Shown: positions 8,015-18,008, numbered from the stretch's first letter. The stretch is 30,558 nucleotides of DNA from Clostridia bacterium (GCA_026001145.1 BNZN01000007.1:1-30558), one strand, 5' to 3'. The notes: generated by a model not told the origin, from the letters alone. Numbers and translations are program-made.

Positions 8015-8380
8015 CTATTCTTCCTTGATTCCAAATCCAATCCACCGTCCGTCAATATCTTCTAAGGCAAACTCTTGATTATGATAATCTGTCTTTTGAA
8101 GCAGACGAATAATCTTTGCGCCTTTTTCAAGAAATTCACTCTGCAGTGCCTGTTGGTCACCTGTAATAAAGTACGCATCATATCCGTAGCCATAAAGTTC
8201 TCTGTTCGGGTGGACCCTATTTTTATTTGTCGATGTTAAAATAATTTCCGTACTATCGCGGTATAAGCAAACGTGGGGCTCTTTTGCATTCAAATATTCA
8301 ACTGCGCGAAATCCCATTACAGCTACATAAAACTCAGATGTCCGTTCAATATTTGGCGTTGGAAAAACGCAATGGGACAT
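8015..8380 (-). CDS. VOC-family protein, probably with a damaged 5' end
   Basis: About 121 residues in frame. FPTPNIERTSEFYVAVMGFR, EPHVCLYRDSTEIILT, GYDAYFITGD and ALEDIDGRWIGFGIKE are the paired beta-alpha-beta-beta-beta elements of a glyoxalase/bleomycin-resistance fold. The ATG at 8380 has no ribosome binding site. A better start is the ATG at 8399, with AGAGG 6 nt upstream; it reads MKKISLHV but is out of frame with the domain. Dropping one C from the CCC at 8374-8376 (minus strand) joins them as MKKISLHVHCVFPTPNIERT, a natural VOC start. So the gene likely carries a one-base insertion near its start and may be poorly expressed or dead. It is unrelated in sequence to the VOC pseudogene beside it. 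Confidence 0.7.
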   Translation of the reverse strand: MSHCVFPTPNIERTSEFYVAVMGFRAVEYLNAKEPHVCLYRDSTEIILTSTNKNRVHPNRELYGYGYDAYFITGDQQALQSEFLEKGAKIIRLLQKTDYHNQEFALEDIDGRWIGFGIKEE

Positions 8381-8478
8381 GTAAAGATATTTTTTTCATT
8401 TTGAACCTCTTTTTGAATCACACAGCATGGACATAATTCATTCTCTGCAAATTCTAATTTACCAATTTCACTCTATTG

Positions 8479-8500
8479 TATCAAAGTTTGTCCTTTGATA
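8479..8500 (-). repeat. Perfect palindrome abutting the 3' end of tRNA-Leu
   Basis: TATCAAAG/CTTTGATA with a 6-nt loop begins directly after the tRNA's encoded CCA. No U tract follows, so a classical terminator is not supported. It could be a processing signal. Confidence 0.5.
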
Positions 8501-8582
8501 TGGTGCCGATGAAGGGATTCGAACCCCCATGGTTTCCCGGATGATTTTGAGTCATCTGCGTCTGCCATTCCGCCACATCGGC
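8501..8582 (-). tRNA. tRNA-Leu (anticodon CAA)
   Basis: A class II tRNA with a variable arm. The acceptor is GCCGATG/CATCGGC, the D-arm is GCGGAATGGCAGACGC, and the anticodon stem GATGA/TCATC surrounds CTCAAAA, giving CAA (reads TTG). The T-arm has GGGGTTCGAATCCC, the discriminator is A, and CCA is encoded. Confidence 0.96.
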
Positions 8583-8599
8583 AATTTCTTCCAGCCCAC

Positions 8600-8628
8600 A
8601 TGATATCAGAAGCGCCACGAAATGTCAA
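8600..8628 (-). promoter_or_regulatory. Promoter of tRNA-Leu
   Basis: Minus-strand TTGACA (8628-8623), a 17-nt spacer and TATCAT (8605-8600) lie 18 nt upstream of the tRNA. This is a near-consensus strong promoter, so the tRNA is its own unit. Confidence 0.8.
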
Positions 8629-8755
8629 CTTTTCTGCGCCGTGTAGAGTTGATGTCTTTAGTGTTACAATTTATTTAAGGTGTCTCAAAATTTATCAATA
8701 TTTTTCATGGATTTAGTTTATTGTGCTCACTTGGTTGTTTCTGTGCAAAGGCTAT

Positions 8756-8784
8756 TTGACATGATGCATGTGTTGTGGTAAGCT
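8756..8784 (+). promoter_or_regulatory. Promoter of the secreted-protein family, copy 1
   Basis: TTGACA (8756-8761), a 17-nt spacer and TAAGCT (8779-8784). The same arrangement, with extra identity (TTGACATG...TGTGRTAARCT), occurs upstream of the secreted gene at 19875, which supports it as a real shared promoter despite the weak -10. Confidence 0.65.
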
Positions 8785-8814
8785 CATGGCTGTGTGGTAT
8801 GCCAATAAGTATGA

Positions 8815-8830
8815 GGAGCTGATCAACTCC
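8815..8830 (+). promoter_or_regulatory. 16-bp palindrome GGAGCTGATCAACTCC, candidate operator or leader element
   Basis: Near-perfect dyad GGAG(C/T)TGATCA(A/G)CTCC located 34 nt upstream of the GTG start at 8865. The same 16 bases, on the minus strand, lie upstream of the gene starting at 19875. Placed downstream of the promoter, it could be a repressor site or a short RNA hairpin; the sequence does not decide. Confidence 0.55.
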
Positions 8831-8864
8831 GAGATTTTGAAAAATTGAAAGGACGATATTTCAC

Positions 8865-9197
8865 GTGAAATGTAAGAAAAGTCTAGCACTGTTCTTTTGT
8901 GGGGTTATGGCGATCACCGGAACTATTTGCGCGCCGGTCGCAGTTGCTGTTAGCAGAGAGGCTCTTGAAAAAACAGCAAAGCTTAAGGCGGCAGAGCAAG
9001 AGGCAAATCTTGTTTTGGATCAACTAGCAAATTTCTTAAACGCGTTTTTTGCTGGATGGAAGCACGAGCCTCCAGATTCTAGGATAAAAGAGCTGGTCTC
9101 TTTGTTAGAGACTTCTCATCTGCACGTGCGACAGGCATTGTCTCTTTGCCAGCTTGGTGCTCACGGTAATGTGGATGATTTTATAATGTTTGCATGA
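8865..9197 (+). CDS. Secreted protein of the window's signal-peptide family, probably truncated
   Basis: A 110-residue open frame from a GTG start with a GAAAGGACG site about 12 nt upstream. The N-terminus MKCKKSLALFFCGVMAITG continues to APVAVAV, a clear Sec signal peptide with cleavage near AVA. The mature part, SREALEKTAKLKAAEQEANL and onward, is helical and has no recognised domain. Promoter, palindrome and leader match those of the paralogue at 19875. The frame ends at a TGA that overlaps the first ATG of the transposase. An overlapping frame from 9187 (CLHDACCNFEKWFQTHEQ then KFQQLVSSRGAAAGAVDI) ends at 9352 and looks like a continuation after a shift. The original gene was therefore probably longer, and was broken by a frameshift and IS insertion. 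Confidence 0.6.
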   Translation: MKCKKSLALFFCGVMAITGTICAPVAVAVSREALEKTAKLKAAEQEANLVLDQLANFLNAFFAGWKHEPPDSRIKELVSLLETSHLHVRQALSLCQLGAHGNVDDFIMFA

Positions 9198-10384
9198 TGC
9201 GTGCTGCAATTTTGAGAAATGGTTTCAGACGCACGAACAAAAATTTCAGCAATTGGTGTCGTCAAGAGGGGCTGCCGCTGGCGCAGTTGATATTGCCGAA
9301 ACGGGTGCGAGTGCATGCAAGCGAAAGTGGCTTTTTAGAGGATTTTCCTGTTGATGTTGTTTTCTTCCCTTGTTTCATCCATTGCCGTAGACCACGGATT
9401 AAATGTCTCAAATGCGGCAAAATTCATGTGGTTACCGCTCCGTGGGCACGAAAAGGCAGTAGATATACGTTGCTTTTTGAAGCTTATGCCATGCTTTTAG
9501 CTCAAAAATTGCCGATTGAACAAGCACGAAAATTCTTAAGGATAAGCCATACCTCGCTGTCTGCTATTGTCCGGCACTATGTTGACAAAAATGTTGCTGC
9601 CGATGATTTGAGCTCGGTTTCCGCCATTTGCGTTGATGAAACGTCTCTTAAGCGCGGTCAAAGTTATGTGACTGTTGTTGGCGACTCAGTTAACCGTCGA
9701 GTTATTGATGTTGAGAATGGTCGCGGCGCAGAGCAAGTTGTGGAATTTTCGTTGAAACTGGAAGAAAAAGGTGGGAACTGCAATAAAATTATGTGCGCGA
9801 CAAGCGACATGTCATCCGCGTACTTGTCAGCAATTCAGGCGTGTTTTCCCAAGGCAACGCGAATAATCGATAAATTCCATGTTTCAAAATTGATGCGGCA
9901 GGCAATGAATAAAGTGCGACATGAAGAACAGGGGAAGCTGTCGAAGCGGAAGAAAGCGGGTAGAAAGTTGTTGATGCTTCCAGAAAACAACATGACTGAG
10001 GAGCAGAGAGCTAGGGCTAATGAGATTTGCAAACAATATCCGCACACAGGGAGAGCATTTAGGATGGTACAAGCATTCGACACTTTTTACAGAAGTAGGG
10101 ACTTGAATGAAGCGCAAGAGCAATTTGGCAAATTAATAAGCTGGCTAAAAAGAAGCAGGTTAAAACCAATGAAGCATGTGGCAAAAACACTTGTAATGCA
10201 CAAAGATGCGATTTTAGCATACTTTTTAACAAGGTTAACAAACGCTATGGCAGAAGGGATGAACAGCCTAATTCAGGCAGGCAAAAGAAAAGCGCGAGGT
10301 TTCAAGACCTTCAAGGGCTATAGCACTATGATTTATCTTACCTGCTCCAAAATAAATTTCGCCCCCATTCCACTTTTTCCGTGA
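9194..10384 (+). CDS. ISL3-family transposase
   Basis: A DDE transposase whose catalytic core looks intact. The first Asp is in ICVDETSLKRGQSYVTVVGD. The second is in ATSDMSSAYLSAIQACFPKA followed by TRIIDKFHV. The Glu is in NAMAEGMNSLIQAGKRKARG. The C-terminus GFKTFKGYSTMIYLTCSKIN is the usual ISL3 ending. A zinc-binding half motif, RIKCLKCGK, is present, but the first CxxCG half is not readable. The first 40-50 residues from 9194 look like frame shadow; the real homology starts near 9330 (FLEDFPVDVVF). The element's 5' part is therefore probably missing or scrambled, and the protein is N-terminally truncated. It follows the broken secreted gene directly. Mobility is doubtful. Confidence 0.85.
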   Translation: MMRAAILRNGFRRTNKNFSNWCRQEGLPLAQLILPKRVRVHASESGFLEDFPVDVVFFPCFIHCRRPRIKCLKCGKIHVVTAPWARKGSRYTLLFEAYAMLLAQKLPIEQARKFLRISHTSLSAIVRHYVDKNVAADDLSSVSAICVDETSLKRGQSYVTVVGDSVNRRVIDVENGRGAEQVVEFSLKLEEKGGNCNKIMCATSDMSSAYLSAIQACFPKATRIIDKFHVSKLMRQAMNKVRHEEQGKLSKRKKAGRKLLMLPENNMTEEQRARANEICKQYPHTGRAFRMVQAFDTFYRSRDLNEAQEQFGKLISWLKRSRLKPMKHVAKTLVMHKDAILAYFLTRLTNAMAEGMNSLIQAGKRKARGFKTFKGYSTMIYLTCSKINFAPIPLFP

Positions 10385-10388
10385 ATTT

Positions 10389-10410
10389 TCACGGAGTTAG
10401 GAAAAGAACC
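10389..10410 (+). repeat. Probable right end (IRR) of the ISL3-family element
   Basis: Just after the transposase stop, the minus strand reads GGTTCTTTTCCTAACTCCGTG, which resembles ISL3-type ends (GGCTCTTTTCC...). It forms part of a CCGTGA/TCACGG hairpin over the stop codon. I could not find a matching left end; a weak similarity at 9094-9110 is not convincing. Confidence 0.45.
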
Positions 10411-10429
10411 AGTCAACGCGGGTAGCGTA

Positions 10430-11741
10430 TTGCCTCAAAATAAAATAGCATCCAAATCTGAAACGTTGACTCATAATAAAACAGCTGTGAAATGACTCTC
10501 CTTTCCGTCGTTTTAGTGTTGTCAGATGAGTTGGTACTTACCAAGCTTGCTCAACACATTTATCATACCACGTTTTAGTTGCGCTGGGTTAAGTTTTTTG
10601 TATTGCTCTGTAATTTGTTCTTGGCTGTTTGTGAAATGACTTTTGAAGCTAACAGCCGTCTGTATGGCGTTGTGGGCGTGTCATAACGTTTAATGATCTT
10701 GGCTCCATCACGGCTTTTGGACTGCAGTTTGACTGACGGCATGAAGAAATTTGTGTGTAACCGCAACAAGCTGTAATATTCATTGAGTAATTGAACCGCC
10801 TTGCCTCCCTTATACTGCTCATACCCTATGTTTCTGCGTACGATAGACCAGTTCTTTTGCTCAACATGGCAACCGTCATTCTTTTTGTACGGGCGGCTCC
10901 TCGTAAAACAAATGTTTTCTTGGCTACAATAGCGGAAAAGTTCGTGATTGATGAATTCCTGCCGTTGTCTGAATCAATCCCCAGCAAGGGAAATGGCAAC
11001 CGCTCTCGAATATCCAGAAGTGCCTTGAATACGTGCTTTTGGGCCTTGTTGATTACCGCAGCTGTTTCTGTCCAACCAGTGCAAACATCCGTAACATCCA
11101 GTGTGTTAACATACTCTCCAGCAGTCGTTTCTCCACAATGAGCAACTAAATCAATCTCAACGAAACCCACTCTAGCATCATCCCATTCGGTTCCTAATCT
11201 TATTGGAATGTCCCGTTTCAGGAGTGTCCCAGACTTGGTTGTTGAGATGCCACGAAAACGTATTTTCTCCTTCTCGTGCTTCAGAAGTCTGTCCATTGTC
11301 GCAGCGAGATTTGATGCAGCTTCTCAAGAATTTCATCACTGCAATGAACCTCACCGAATTGCACAGAGAATCAAGTAAATCTTGCATGCCTGCCTTGAGG
11401 CGTTTACCGCTGGCAAAATCCATATATGCCCAGAACTTAATTAGAGCAGCTGCAACTTCTTGGCCATACTTCCGCTTGCGACCACCTCGTCGTCTTTGCC
11501 GCTTTGGCTCAAGCCTGTTTTGCGCAAAAACGTGAATCAATCGACTTCTGCTGATACCTGTAGTTAAGCAGATACTATCCAAGATGTCACCCTTGTTCTT
11601 CTTGGAAGCCTTTGAGTATTTTACCACATACCTGCCAATAATCTCATTTCTCGTTGCCATACTTAATTTAGTCACATTCAGCACCTCCGATTTCTACATC
11701 GGATGATACCAAATTTTCGATGCTATTTTATTTTGAGGCAA
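10430..11741 (-). mobile_element. Decayed insertion sequence with 23-bp perfect inverted repeats
   Basis: Ends at 10430-10452 and 11719-11741 are perfect inverted repeats beginning TTGCCTCAAAATAAAATAGC. The element is 1,312 bp with TG...CA just inside the ends, consistent with a DDE (rve-type) IS. It contains one transposase gene broken by several frameshifts. No clear target duplication is visible at the flanks. It sits about 20 bp from the presumed ISL3 end and about 50 bp before the rRNA promoter. Confidence 0.88.
10575..11684 (-). pseudogene. Integrase-core (rve) DDE transposase, multiple frameshifts
   Basis: The N-terminus MLNVTKLSMATRNEIIGRYV with a helix-turn-helix region (GISRSRLIHVF, then a basic KRQRRRGGRKRKYG) starts at 11684. 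After about residue 110 the frame breaks; homology continues in other frames as GEVHCSDEILEKLHQIS and AATMDRLLKHEKEKIRFRG. The catalytic core then reads GFVEIDLVAHCGETT and LGIDSDNG. A single lost base follows: GGCAGGAATTC should read as GSEFIN. The C-terminal part, HVEQKNWSIVRRNIGYE and TTPYRRLL, restores the invariant Glu. At least three shifts are needed, so the gene is dead. The family resembles the ISNCY/IS481-like integrase-core group (STTKPGTLLK-type motif seen as STTKSGTLLKRDIPIR); the exact IS family is uncertain. Confidence 0.85.
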
Positions 11742-11793
11742 CGCGCATCATTGACAAATCTACAGTCGGTTTCAAATTTTGAAAATTCATGGG

Positions 11794-11822
11794 TTGACAA
11801 ATCAAAATATTTCGTATACAAT
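11794..11822 (+). promoter_or_regulatory. rRNA promoter P1 (upstream)
   Basis: TTGACA (11794-11799), exactly 17 nt, TACAAT (11817-11822). Consensus -35 and strong -10, located 96 nt before tRNA-Ala and about 50 nt from the end of the decayed IS. Confidence 0.8.
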
Positions 11823-11871
11823 GGGAAAGTCGTGTGCCGGCAGCTCGGATGTAGAAAGTTTTCAGTGGGTC

Positions 11872-11900
11872 TTGCACTGGTTGCTGTTGTGTGTTACAAT
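11872..11900 (+). promoter_or_regulatory. rRNA promoter P2 (downstream)
   Basis: TTGCAC (11872-11877), 17 nt, TACAAT (11895-11900). The start point would be about 10 nt before tRNA-Ala. Tandem P1-P2 promoters are typical of rRNA operons and show that this unit does not depend on an upstream 16S gene. Confidence 0.75.
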
Positions 11901-11917
11901 TAGCGGCCTGGTGTTTT

Positions 11918-11993
11918 GGGGATGTAGCTCAGCTGGGAGAGCACCTGTTTTGCACGCAGGGGGTCAGGAGTTCGATCCTCCTCATCTCCACCA
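11918..11993 (+). tRNA. tRNA-Ala (anticodon TGC)
   Basis: The acceptor GGGGATG/CATCTCC, D-arm GCTC/GAGC, anticodon loop TTTGCAC with TGC (reads GCA), a T-arm with TTCGATC, and an encoded CCA are visible. tRNA-Ala(TGC) usually sits in the 16S-23S spacer; here it is the first gene of a 23S-5S unit with no 16S. Confidence 0.96.
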
Positions 11994-12097
11994 AGTTCAA
12001 AAGTGGCCAAGGTTCTGATTCGTGCTCTTTGCTTTAAGTTGGTTTGGTAAAGAGTAGGAACTGGTATCTGAGTTAAGGTGCTAGAGATGTACATTGA

Positions 12098-12109
12098 TAA
12101 TTGAATAAC
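12098..12109 (+). promoter_or_regulatory. 5' arm of the 23S precursor processing stem
   Basis: TAATTGAATAAC is exactly complementary to GTTATTCAATTA at 15132-15143, past the 23S 3' end, with further GTAC/GTAC complementarity outside it. This matches the long stem that RNase III cuts in pre-23S rRNA. Confidence 0.75.
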
Positions 12110-12219
12110 GGAAACTGCGATAGATAGAAATTATGTTATTTATTTGGAATATTCAAAGGGAAAAAGGGAAATTCCGAAAGGGTAACTACAATTTAAGTCG
12201 AGAGCAAACAAGAGCATAA

Positions 12220-15106
<2,887 letters not shown>

Positions 15107-15131
15107 TTAGTTCTTATGCAAAGCAGATGAC

Positions 15132-15143
15132 GTTATTCAATTA
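15132..15143 (+). promoter_or_regulatory. 3' arm of the 23S precursor processing stem
   Basis: GTTATTCAATTA pairs perfectly with 12098-12109; see that entry. It lies in the short 23S-5S spacer. Confidence 0.75.
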
Positions 15144-15157
15144 AAGTGTGTACTGAA

Positions 15158-15273
15158 TCCGGTGTAGATGACGGCAAGGGAACACCTGTTACCATACCGA
15201 ACACAGAAGTTAAGCTTGTTGGTGCCGAAGATACTTGACGGGCAGCTGTCTGGGAAAATAGGGATATGCCGGA
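15158..15273 (+). rRNA. rrf: 5S ribosomal RNA
   Basis: About 116 nt. The terminal helix is TCCGG/CCGGA. The conserved loop region CCATACCGAACACAGAAGTT and the downstream AAGATACTTGACGGGC and TGGGAAAATAGG segments are canonical. It lies 52 nt after 23S. Confidence 0.95.
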
Positions 15274-15285
15274 ACCAAAAAATAG

Positions 15286-15327
15286 TCGGTGGAGGAAGTT
15301 ATTTCTCCACCGATTTGAGAAGTTTTT
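15286..15327 (+). terminator. Terminator of the 23S-5S unit
   Basis: TCGGTGGAG/CTCCACCGA, a perfect 9-bp stem with a 10-nt loop, is followed by TTT and then a TTTTT run a few bases later. It lies 12 nt after 5S. Confidence 0.85.
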
Positions 15328-15411
15328 AGAATCTTAAAAAATTTTAGAAAAGCAAGAAGTTTTGGGGAGTTAGACGTTGATTTGAGAGGAAGTTCGAGGA
15401 AAAGAGGATAG

Positions 15412-15487
15412 GCACCACTAGCTCAGCTGGCAGAGCAACTGACTCTTAATCAGTGGGTCCTGGGTTCGAATCCCCGGTGGTGCACCA
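15412..15487 (+). tRNA. tRNA-Lys (anticodon CTT)
   Basis: The acceptor GCACCAC/GTGGTGC, anticodon stem ACTGA/TCAGT around CTCTTAA (CTT, reads AAG), TTCGAAT and encoded CCA are present. It lies 85-126 nt after the 5S terminator; I see no convincing promoter between, so readthrough may supply it. Confidence 0.96.
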
Positions 15488-15493
15488 TAAAAA

Positions 15494-16105
15494 ATGGGAA
15501 TGGGACGAAAACATTTTAAATATGGTAAAAAAGAAGATTTACGAACGCTGTGGGAAAAGGAACGCGAAGAATTATTTTGTGATTTATTTGTGAGAAAAGA
15601 AAAAAGAGATCGTTGGAAGTCGTTTTTGGCCGATGGGCGACGGCGGATTGGCATTTTGGATGAGTTTAATCATAAAGCTTTGAATGTGCTTGATACGCGC
15701 AAGATATATTGCGACTTTGATTTGAAAGGTATGAATACAAGAAGAATTTCTGAACTTGAAGAATTAGTTTTGGAATTATCAAGTGGTAAAGCAAATGATA
15801 AAAACGTAGCTTGTTATATGTTCGGTGAGGAGATTTCGTCTGTTCAGGGCGGGTATGAGATTAGTGTTGCGAAGTCATCTATGTTTGTGGTTGACCTCGA
15901 GATAAGAGAGATAAGAACGGCCTTGCGTCTTTTTTGTGATGGTACGCTCTTCTTTGGCGCTGCAATGATGATAGGCAATAATGTTGGTTTGGTAAAGGGC
16001 GAGTTTTATTTTGATCACCCGTTATATGTTTTGTTAGACGATATTGCTATGTGTTCTCAAAAAAGGCAGGGAGACACGATGAAAGGTGACTTTTGGAATG
16101 AATAA
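15494..16105 (+). CDS. Hypothetical protein, unrecognised
   Basis: A 203-residue reading frame that begins 6 nt after tRNA-Lys. There is a stop (TAA) just before the ATG at 15494, so the start lies at 15494 or at the ATG at 15500. Neither has a good ribosome binding site, which is odd. The N-terminal third is highly charged and helical (KKEDLRTLWEKEREELFCDL, EKRDRWKSFLADGRRRIG). The rest has alternating strand-like stretches, for example GGYEISVAKSSMFVVDLEIR and TALRLFCDGTLFFGAAMMIG. There is no signal peptide or clear membrane segment. Base composition matches the neighbours, and its stop overlaps the next gene by 8 nt, suggesting cotranscription with the LRR gene. I do not recognise the family. 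Confidence 0.6.
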   Translation: MGMGRKHFKYGKKEDLRTLWEKEREELFCDLFVRKEKRDRWKSFLADGRRRIGILDEFNHKALNVLDTRKIYCDFDLKGMNTRRISELEELVLELSSGKANDKNVACYMFGEEISSVQGGYEISVAKSSMFVVDLEIREIRTALRLFCDGTLFFGAAMMIGNNVGLVKGEFYFDHPLYVLLDDIAMCSQKRQGDTMKGDFWNE

Positions 16106-17173
16106 ATTTTTGGCGCGTGGTTGTGTGACCTTTTGTGGCATTGTGTTGCTTGTAACTTTCGGCAGTAGCGTACGTGTGTTTGCTGAGCCTAGCGAGAAAC
16201 CTGGTGAGAACAAAGATTTTGTTCCGGTCTTTAAAGGGGAAAATGATAGAAAGTTGTGGTTGACTTCGTCTGATGGTGTGTTTGAATTTATTGTGGATGA
16301 AACTGGGAAATATGCTAAACTTATGTGGTGCTCTAAGAATGAAGAAACAGTTGTGATTCCGTCCGAAGTTACTCGTGATGGTAAAAGTTATAAAGTTTTT
16401 GAGGTTAATGAGCAGATTTGGGAACGTATTTCGCGAGACAAAATTCAGACGATTGAAATAGCTGAGGGTGTTAAAAATTTCGACTTTGGTTATTTTTGTG
16501 GCGTACATAATCTTAAAAAGCTTATTATCCCACAGTCTTTGAATATGAATGGTTTAGATTTATCTTGCTTGCACGGCGATGTTGAGTTTGTGCTTAATCG
16601 GGCTGATTATGTTAATGAAAATGGCATTATTTACAGCGCAGACAAAACAGAGCTTTATTATTTTGCGAGAAAAAATGCAAAAAGCTTTGTGGTTCCTGCG
16701 TCGGTAAAGAAGATCGCTCCTTATGCGTTTACGGGGGCAAGTGAAGTTGATGTGGATTTAAGTTTGGCTAAATCTCTTGAGGAAATTGGTGCAGAAGCTT
16801 TTCTTCATAGCCACATGAAAAATGTTGTCATTCCGCGCAAAGTCAAGGTTATAAAGAGACTGGCTTTCGGCGGGTGCCCACTGGAAACTATTGCGTTTCT
16901 TAGCAAAGGGTCAAATCTTACTATAGCAGAAGAGGCATTTCGTGCAAAAGGTGCAACAAAGCGAACTATATATGTGCCCGGGGAACAAAAGCTTCTTACT
17001 TTGAAAAATTGAGAGCGTCTGGTTATCCGATTCCCGAAAAAAACATTGTAGAAGTTGCTGACTCTGGGTTTGCCGATTCTGTGGTTATAATATGCGGTGG
17101 CGTGGGTGTTGTGTTGTTGGTTATTGTCGTTTGTGTGTGGCGGAAAAAACGAAGTAGATCTCAGATCAAATGA
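16098..17173 (+). pseudogene. BspA-type leucine-rich repeat surface protein with C-terminal anchor, one frameshift
   Basis: The start is the ATG at 16098 (MNKFLARGCVTFCGIVLLVT, ending VRVFAEP), a signal peptide, with AAGGTGA upstream. The mature protein carries BspA-like (LRR_5) repeats: TIEIAEGVKNFDFGYFCGVH, KKLIIPQSL, SFVVPASVKKIAPYAFTGAS, SLEEIGAEAFLHSHMKNVVI, VKVIKRLAFGGCPLETIAF. Such proteins are surface adhesins or ligand binders in host-associated bacteria. The frame stops at 17012, but the adjacent frame continues from the AAAA at 16987-16990 as ASYFEKLRASGYPIPEKN. It then reads a membrane anchor (VVIICGGVGVVLLVIVVCVW) with RKKRSRSQIK, ending at TGA 17171-17173. One extra A in that tract would restore a 358-residue anchored protein. 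It is either a pseudogene or a slippage-controlled gene. Confidence 0.8.
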
Positions 17174-17184
17174 TGTGCTATAAT
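17172..17184 (+). repeat. 13-bp direct repeat GATGTGCTATAAT, left copy
   Basis: It is identical to 17493-17505 and brackets the hairpin-rich repeat. It contains TATAAT with a TG dinucleotide placed as in extended -10 promoters, so it may be promoter-derived. It overlaps the stop of the LRR gene. Confidence 0.6.
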
Positions 17185-17270
17185 GTAGATGTGTCAATGA
17201 TGAGCAATTTCCCATATTTTAATAATCTTTGTTGCTTTGTCATGAGCAGAAAAAACAGCAAATAAACGAT

Positions 17271-17467
17271 GCTTTCCAAGCATTCCGAAAATCAAAGCAC
17301 ATCGCTTTCTTGTACCTTTCTTGTGTTTTGACAAGAAAGGTACCCAAAGAAACAAACCAGAGAGAGGATCGCGAACTCCCTCTCTCTGGACTCTCTCCCA
17401 CAACGCTTTTTTCCAGAGTCCAAGGTTGTTTACTGTGAGATTTTGTTGAGTGTCTGAAAAATCTCAC
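17271..17467 (+). repeat. Hairpin-rich dispersed repeat, copy A
   Basis: It shares sequence blocks with copies at 17870-18008 and 21506-21594 (inverted). In order: GCTTTCCAAGCATTCCG; AAGCACATCGCTTTCT; hairpin 1, GTACCTTTCTTGT/ACAAGAAAGGTAC (13 bp, loop GTTTTG, 17312-17343); AGAAACAAACC; hairpin 2, CCAGAGAGAGG/CCTCTCTCTGG (11 bp, 17357-17389) with GCGAACTC in the loop; CACAACGCTTTTT. A further GGACTCT/AGAGTCC stem (17388-17421) and GTGAGATTTT/AAAATCTCAC (17435-17467) are found only here. No protein is encoded. It could be a mobile hairpin repeat (REP- or MITE-like) or a structured RNA. Confidence 0.75.
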
Positions 17468-17492
17468 GTCAATTGTAACGCTACACAAATTA

Positions 17493-17505
17493 GATGTGCT
17501 ATAAT
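17493..17505 (+). repeat. 13-bp direct repeat, right copy; probable tRNA-Asn -10 region
   Basis: Identical to 17172-17184. TATAAT at 17500-17505 with an upstream TG lies 21 nt before tRNA-Asn, so it probably acts as an extended -10 promoter. TTGTAA at 17473-17478 is too far (21 nt) to be a good -35. Confidence 0.55.
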
Positions 17506-17526
17506 AACGGTAGGAAAGAAGGATGA

Positions 17527-17602
17527 TCCTCCTTAGCTCAGTTGGTAGAGCATGCGGCTGTTAACCGCAGGGTCGTTGGTTCGAGCCCAACAGGGGGAGC
17601 CA
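17527..17602 (+). tRNA. tRNA-Asn (anticodon GTT)
   Basis: The acceptor TCCTCCT/AGGGGGA (with one G-U pair), anticodon loop CTGTTAA with GTT, TTCGAGC in the T-arm, discriminator G and encoded CCA are visible. It lies 25 nt before the initiator tRNA. Confidence 0.96.
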
Positions 17603-17627
17603 GAAACGCTTTTAAATAGCCAAATAG

Positions 17628-17704
<77 letters not shown>

Positions 17705-17713
17705 ATGAAAAAA

Positions 17714-17744
17714 CGCTTGAGAATCAGGTCTCAGGCGCTTTTTG
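17714..17744 (+). terminator. Terminator after the tRNA-Asn/tRNA-fMet pair
   Basis: CGCTTGAGA/TCTCAGGCG (9 bp with a G-U pair, 6-nt loop) is followed by CTTTTTG. It lies 9 nt after tRNA-fMet. Confidence 0.85.
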
Positions 17745-17869
17745 TTTTGGTATTCTTTGCCTTTCTGCATCTGCTTCTTCACTGTGCTTTTTGCTAAAAA
17801 AACCGCATGATGATGCCGTTTTGATGGTGCATTTGCAAATTCCAAAACTCGGGGCAAGTTTTTTCGCGT

Positions 17870-18008
17870 GCTTTCCAAGCATTCCGGAATTAGAAGCACA
17901 TCGCTTTCTCGTACTTTTTTGTGTTTTGACAAAAAAGTACCAAAAAAACAAACCAGGGGGAGATTGCGAACTCCTCCCCCTGGACCCTCTCCACAACGCT
18001 TTTTGCCA
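17870..18008 (+). repeat. Hairpin-rich dispersed repeat, copy B
   Basis: It has the same block order as copy A. Hairpin 1 is GTACTTTTTTGT/ACAAAAAAGTAC (12 bp, 17911-17940) with the identical loop GTTTTG. Hairpin 2 is CCAGGGGGAG/CTCCCCCTGG (17953-17983) with TGCGAACT in the loop. Both stems differ in sequence from copy A yet still pair perfectly, so changes are compensated. GGAATG/GGAGTA...TTCGGAAAG-like short motifs follow at 18035-18050 and 18102-18117, as they also flank copy C. The 535 bases between tRNA-fMet and the next gene hold nothing else but this repeat, the tRNA terminator and the hairpin at 18134-18188. Confidence 0.75.

Noticed and set aside
9092..9110. Left inverted repeat of the ISL3 element (GGTCTCTTTGTTAGAG)
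   Set aside because: Only about half of the positions match the right end, so it is not a convincing terminal repeat.
11742..12219. Partial or degraded 16S gene upstream of 23S
   Set aside because: No anti-Shine-Dalgarno end (CACCTCC) or other 16S signature is present; only promoters, tRNA-Ala and spacer.
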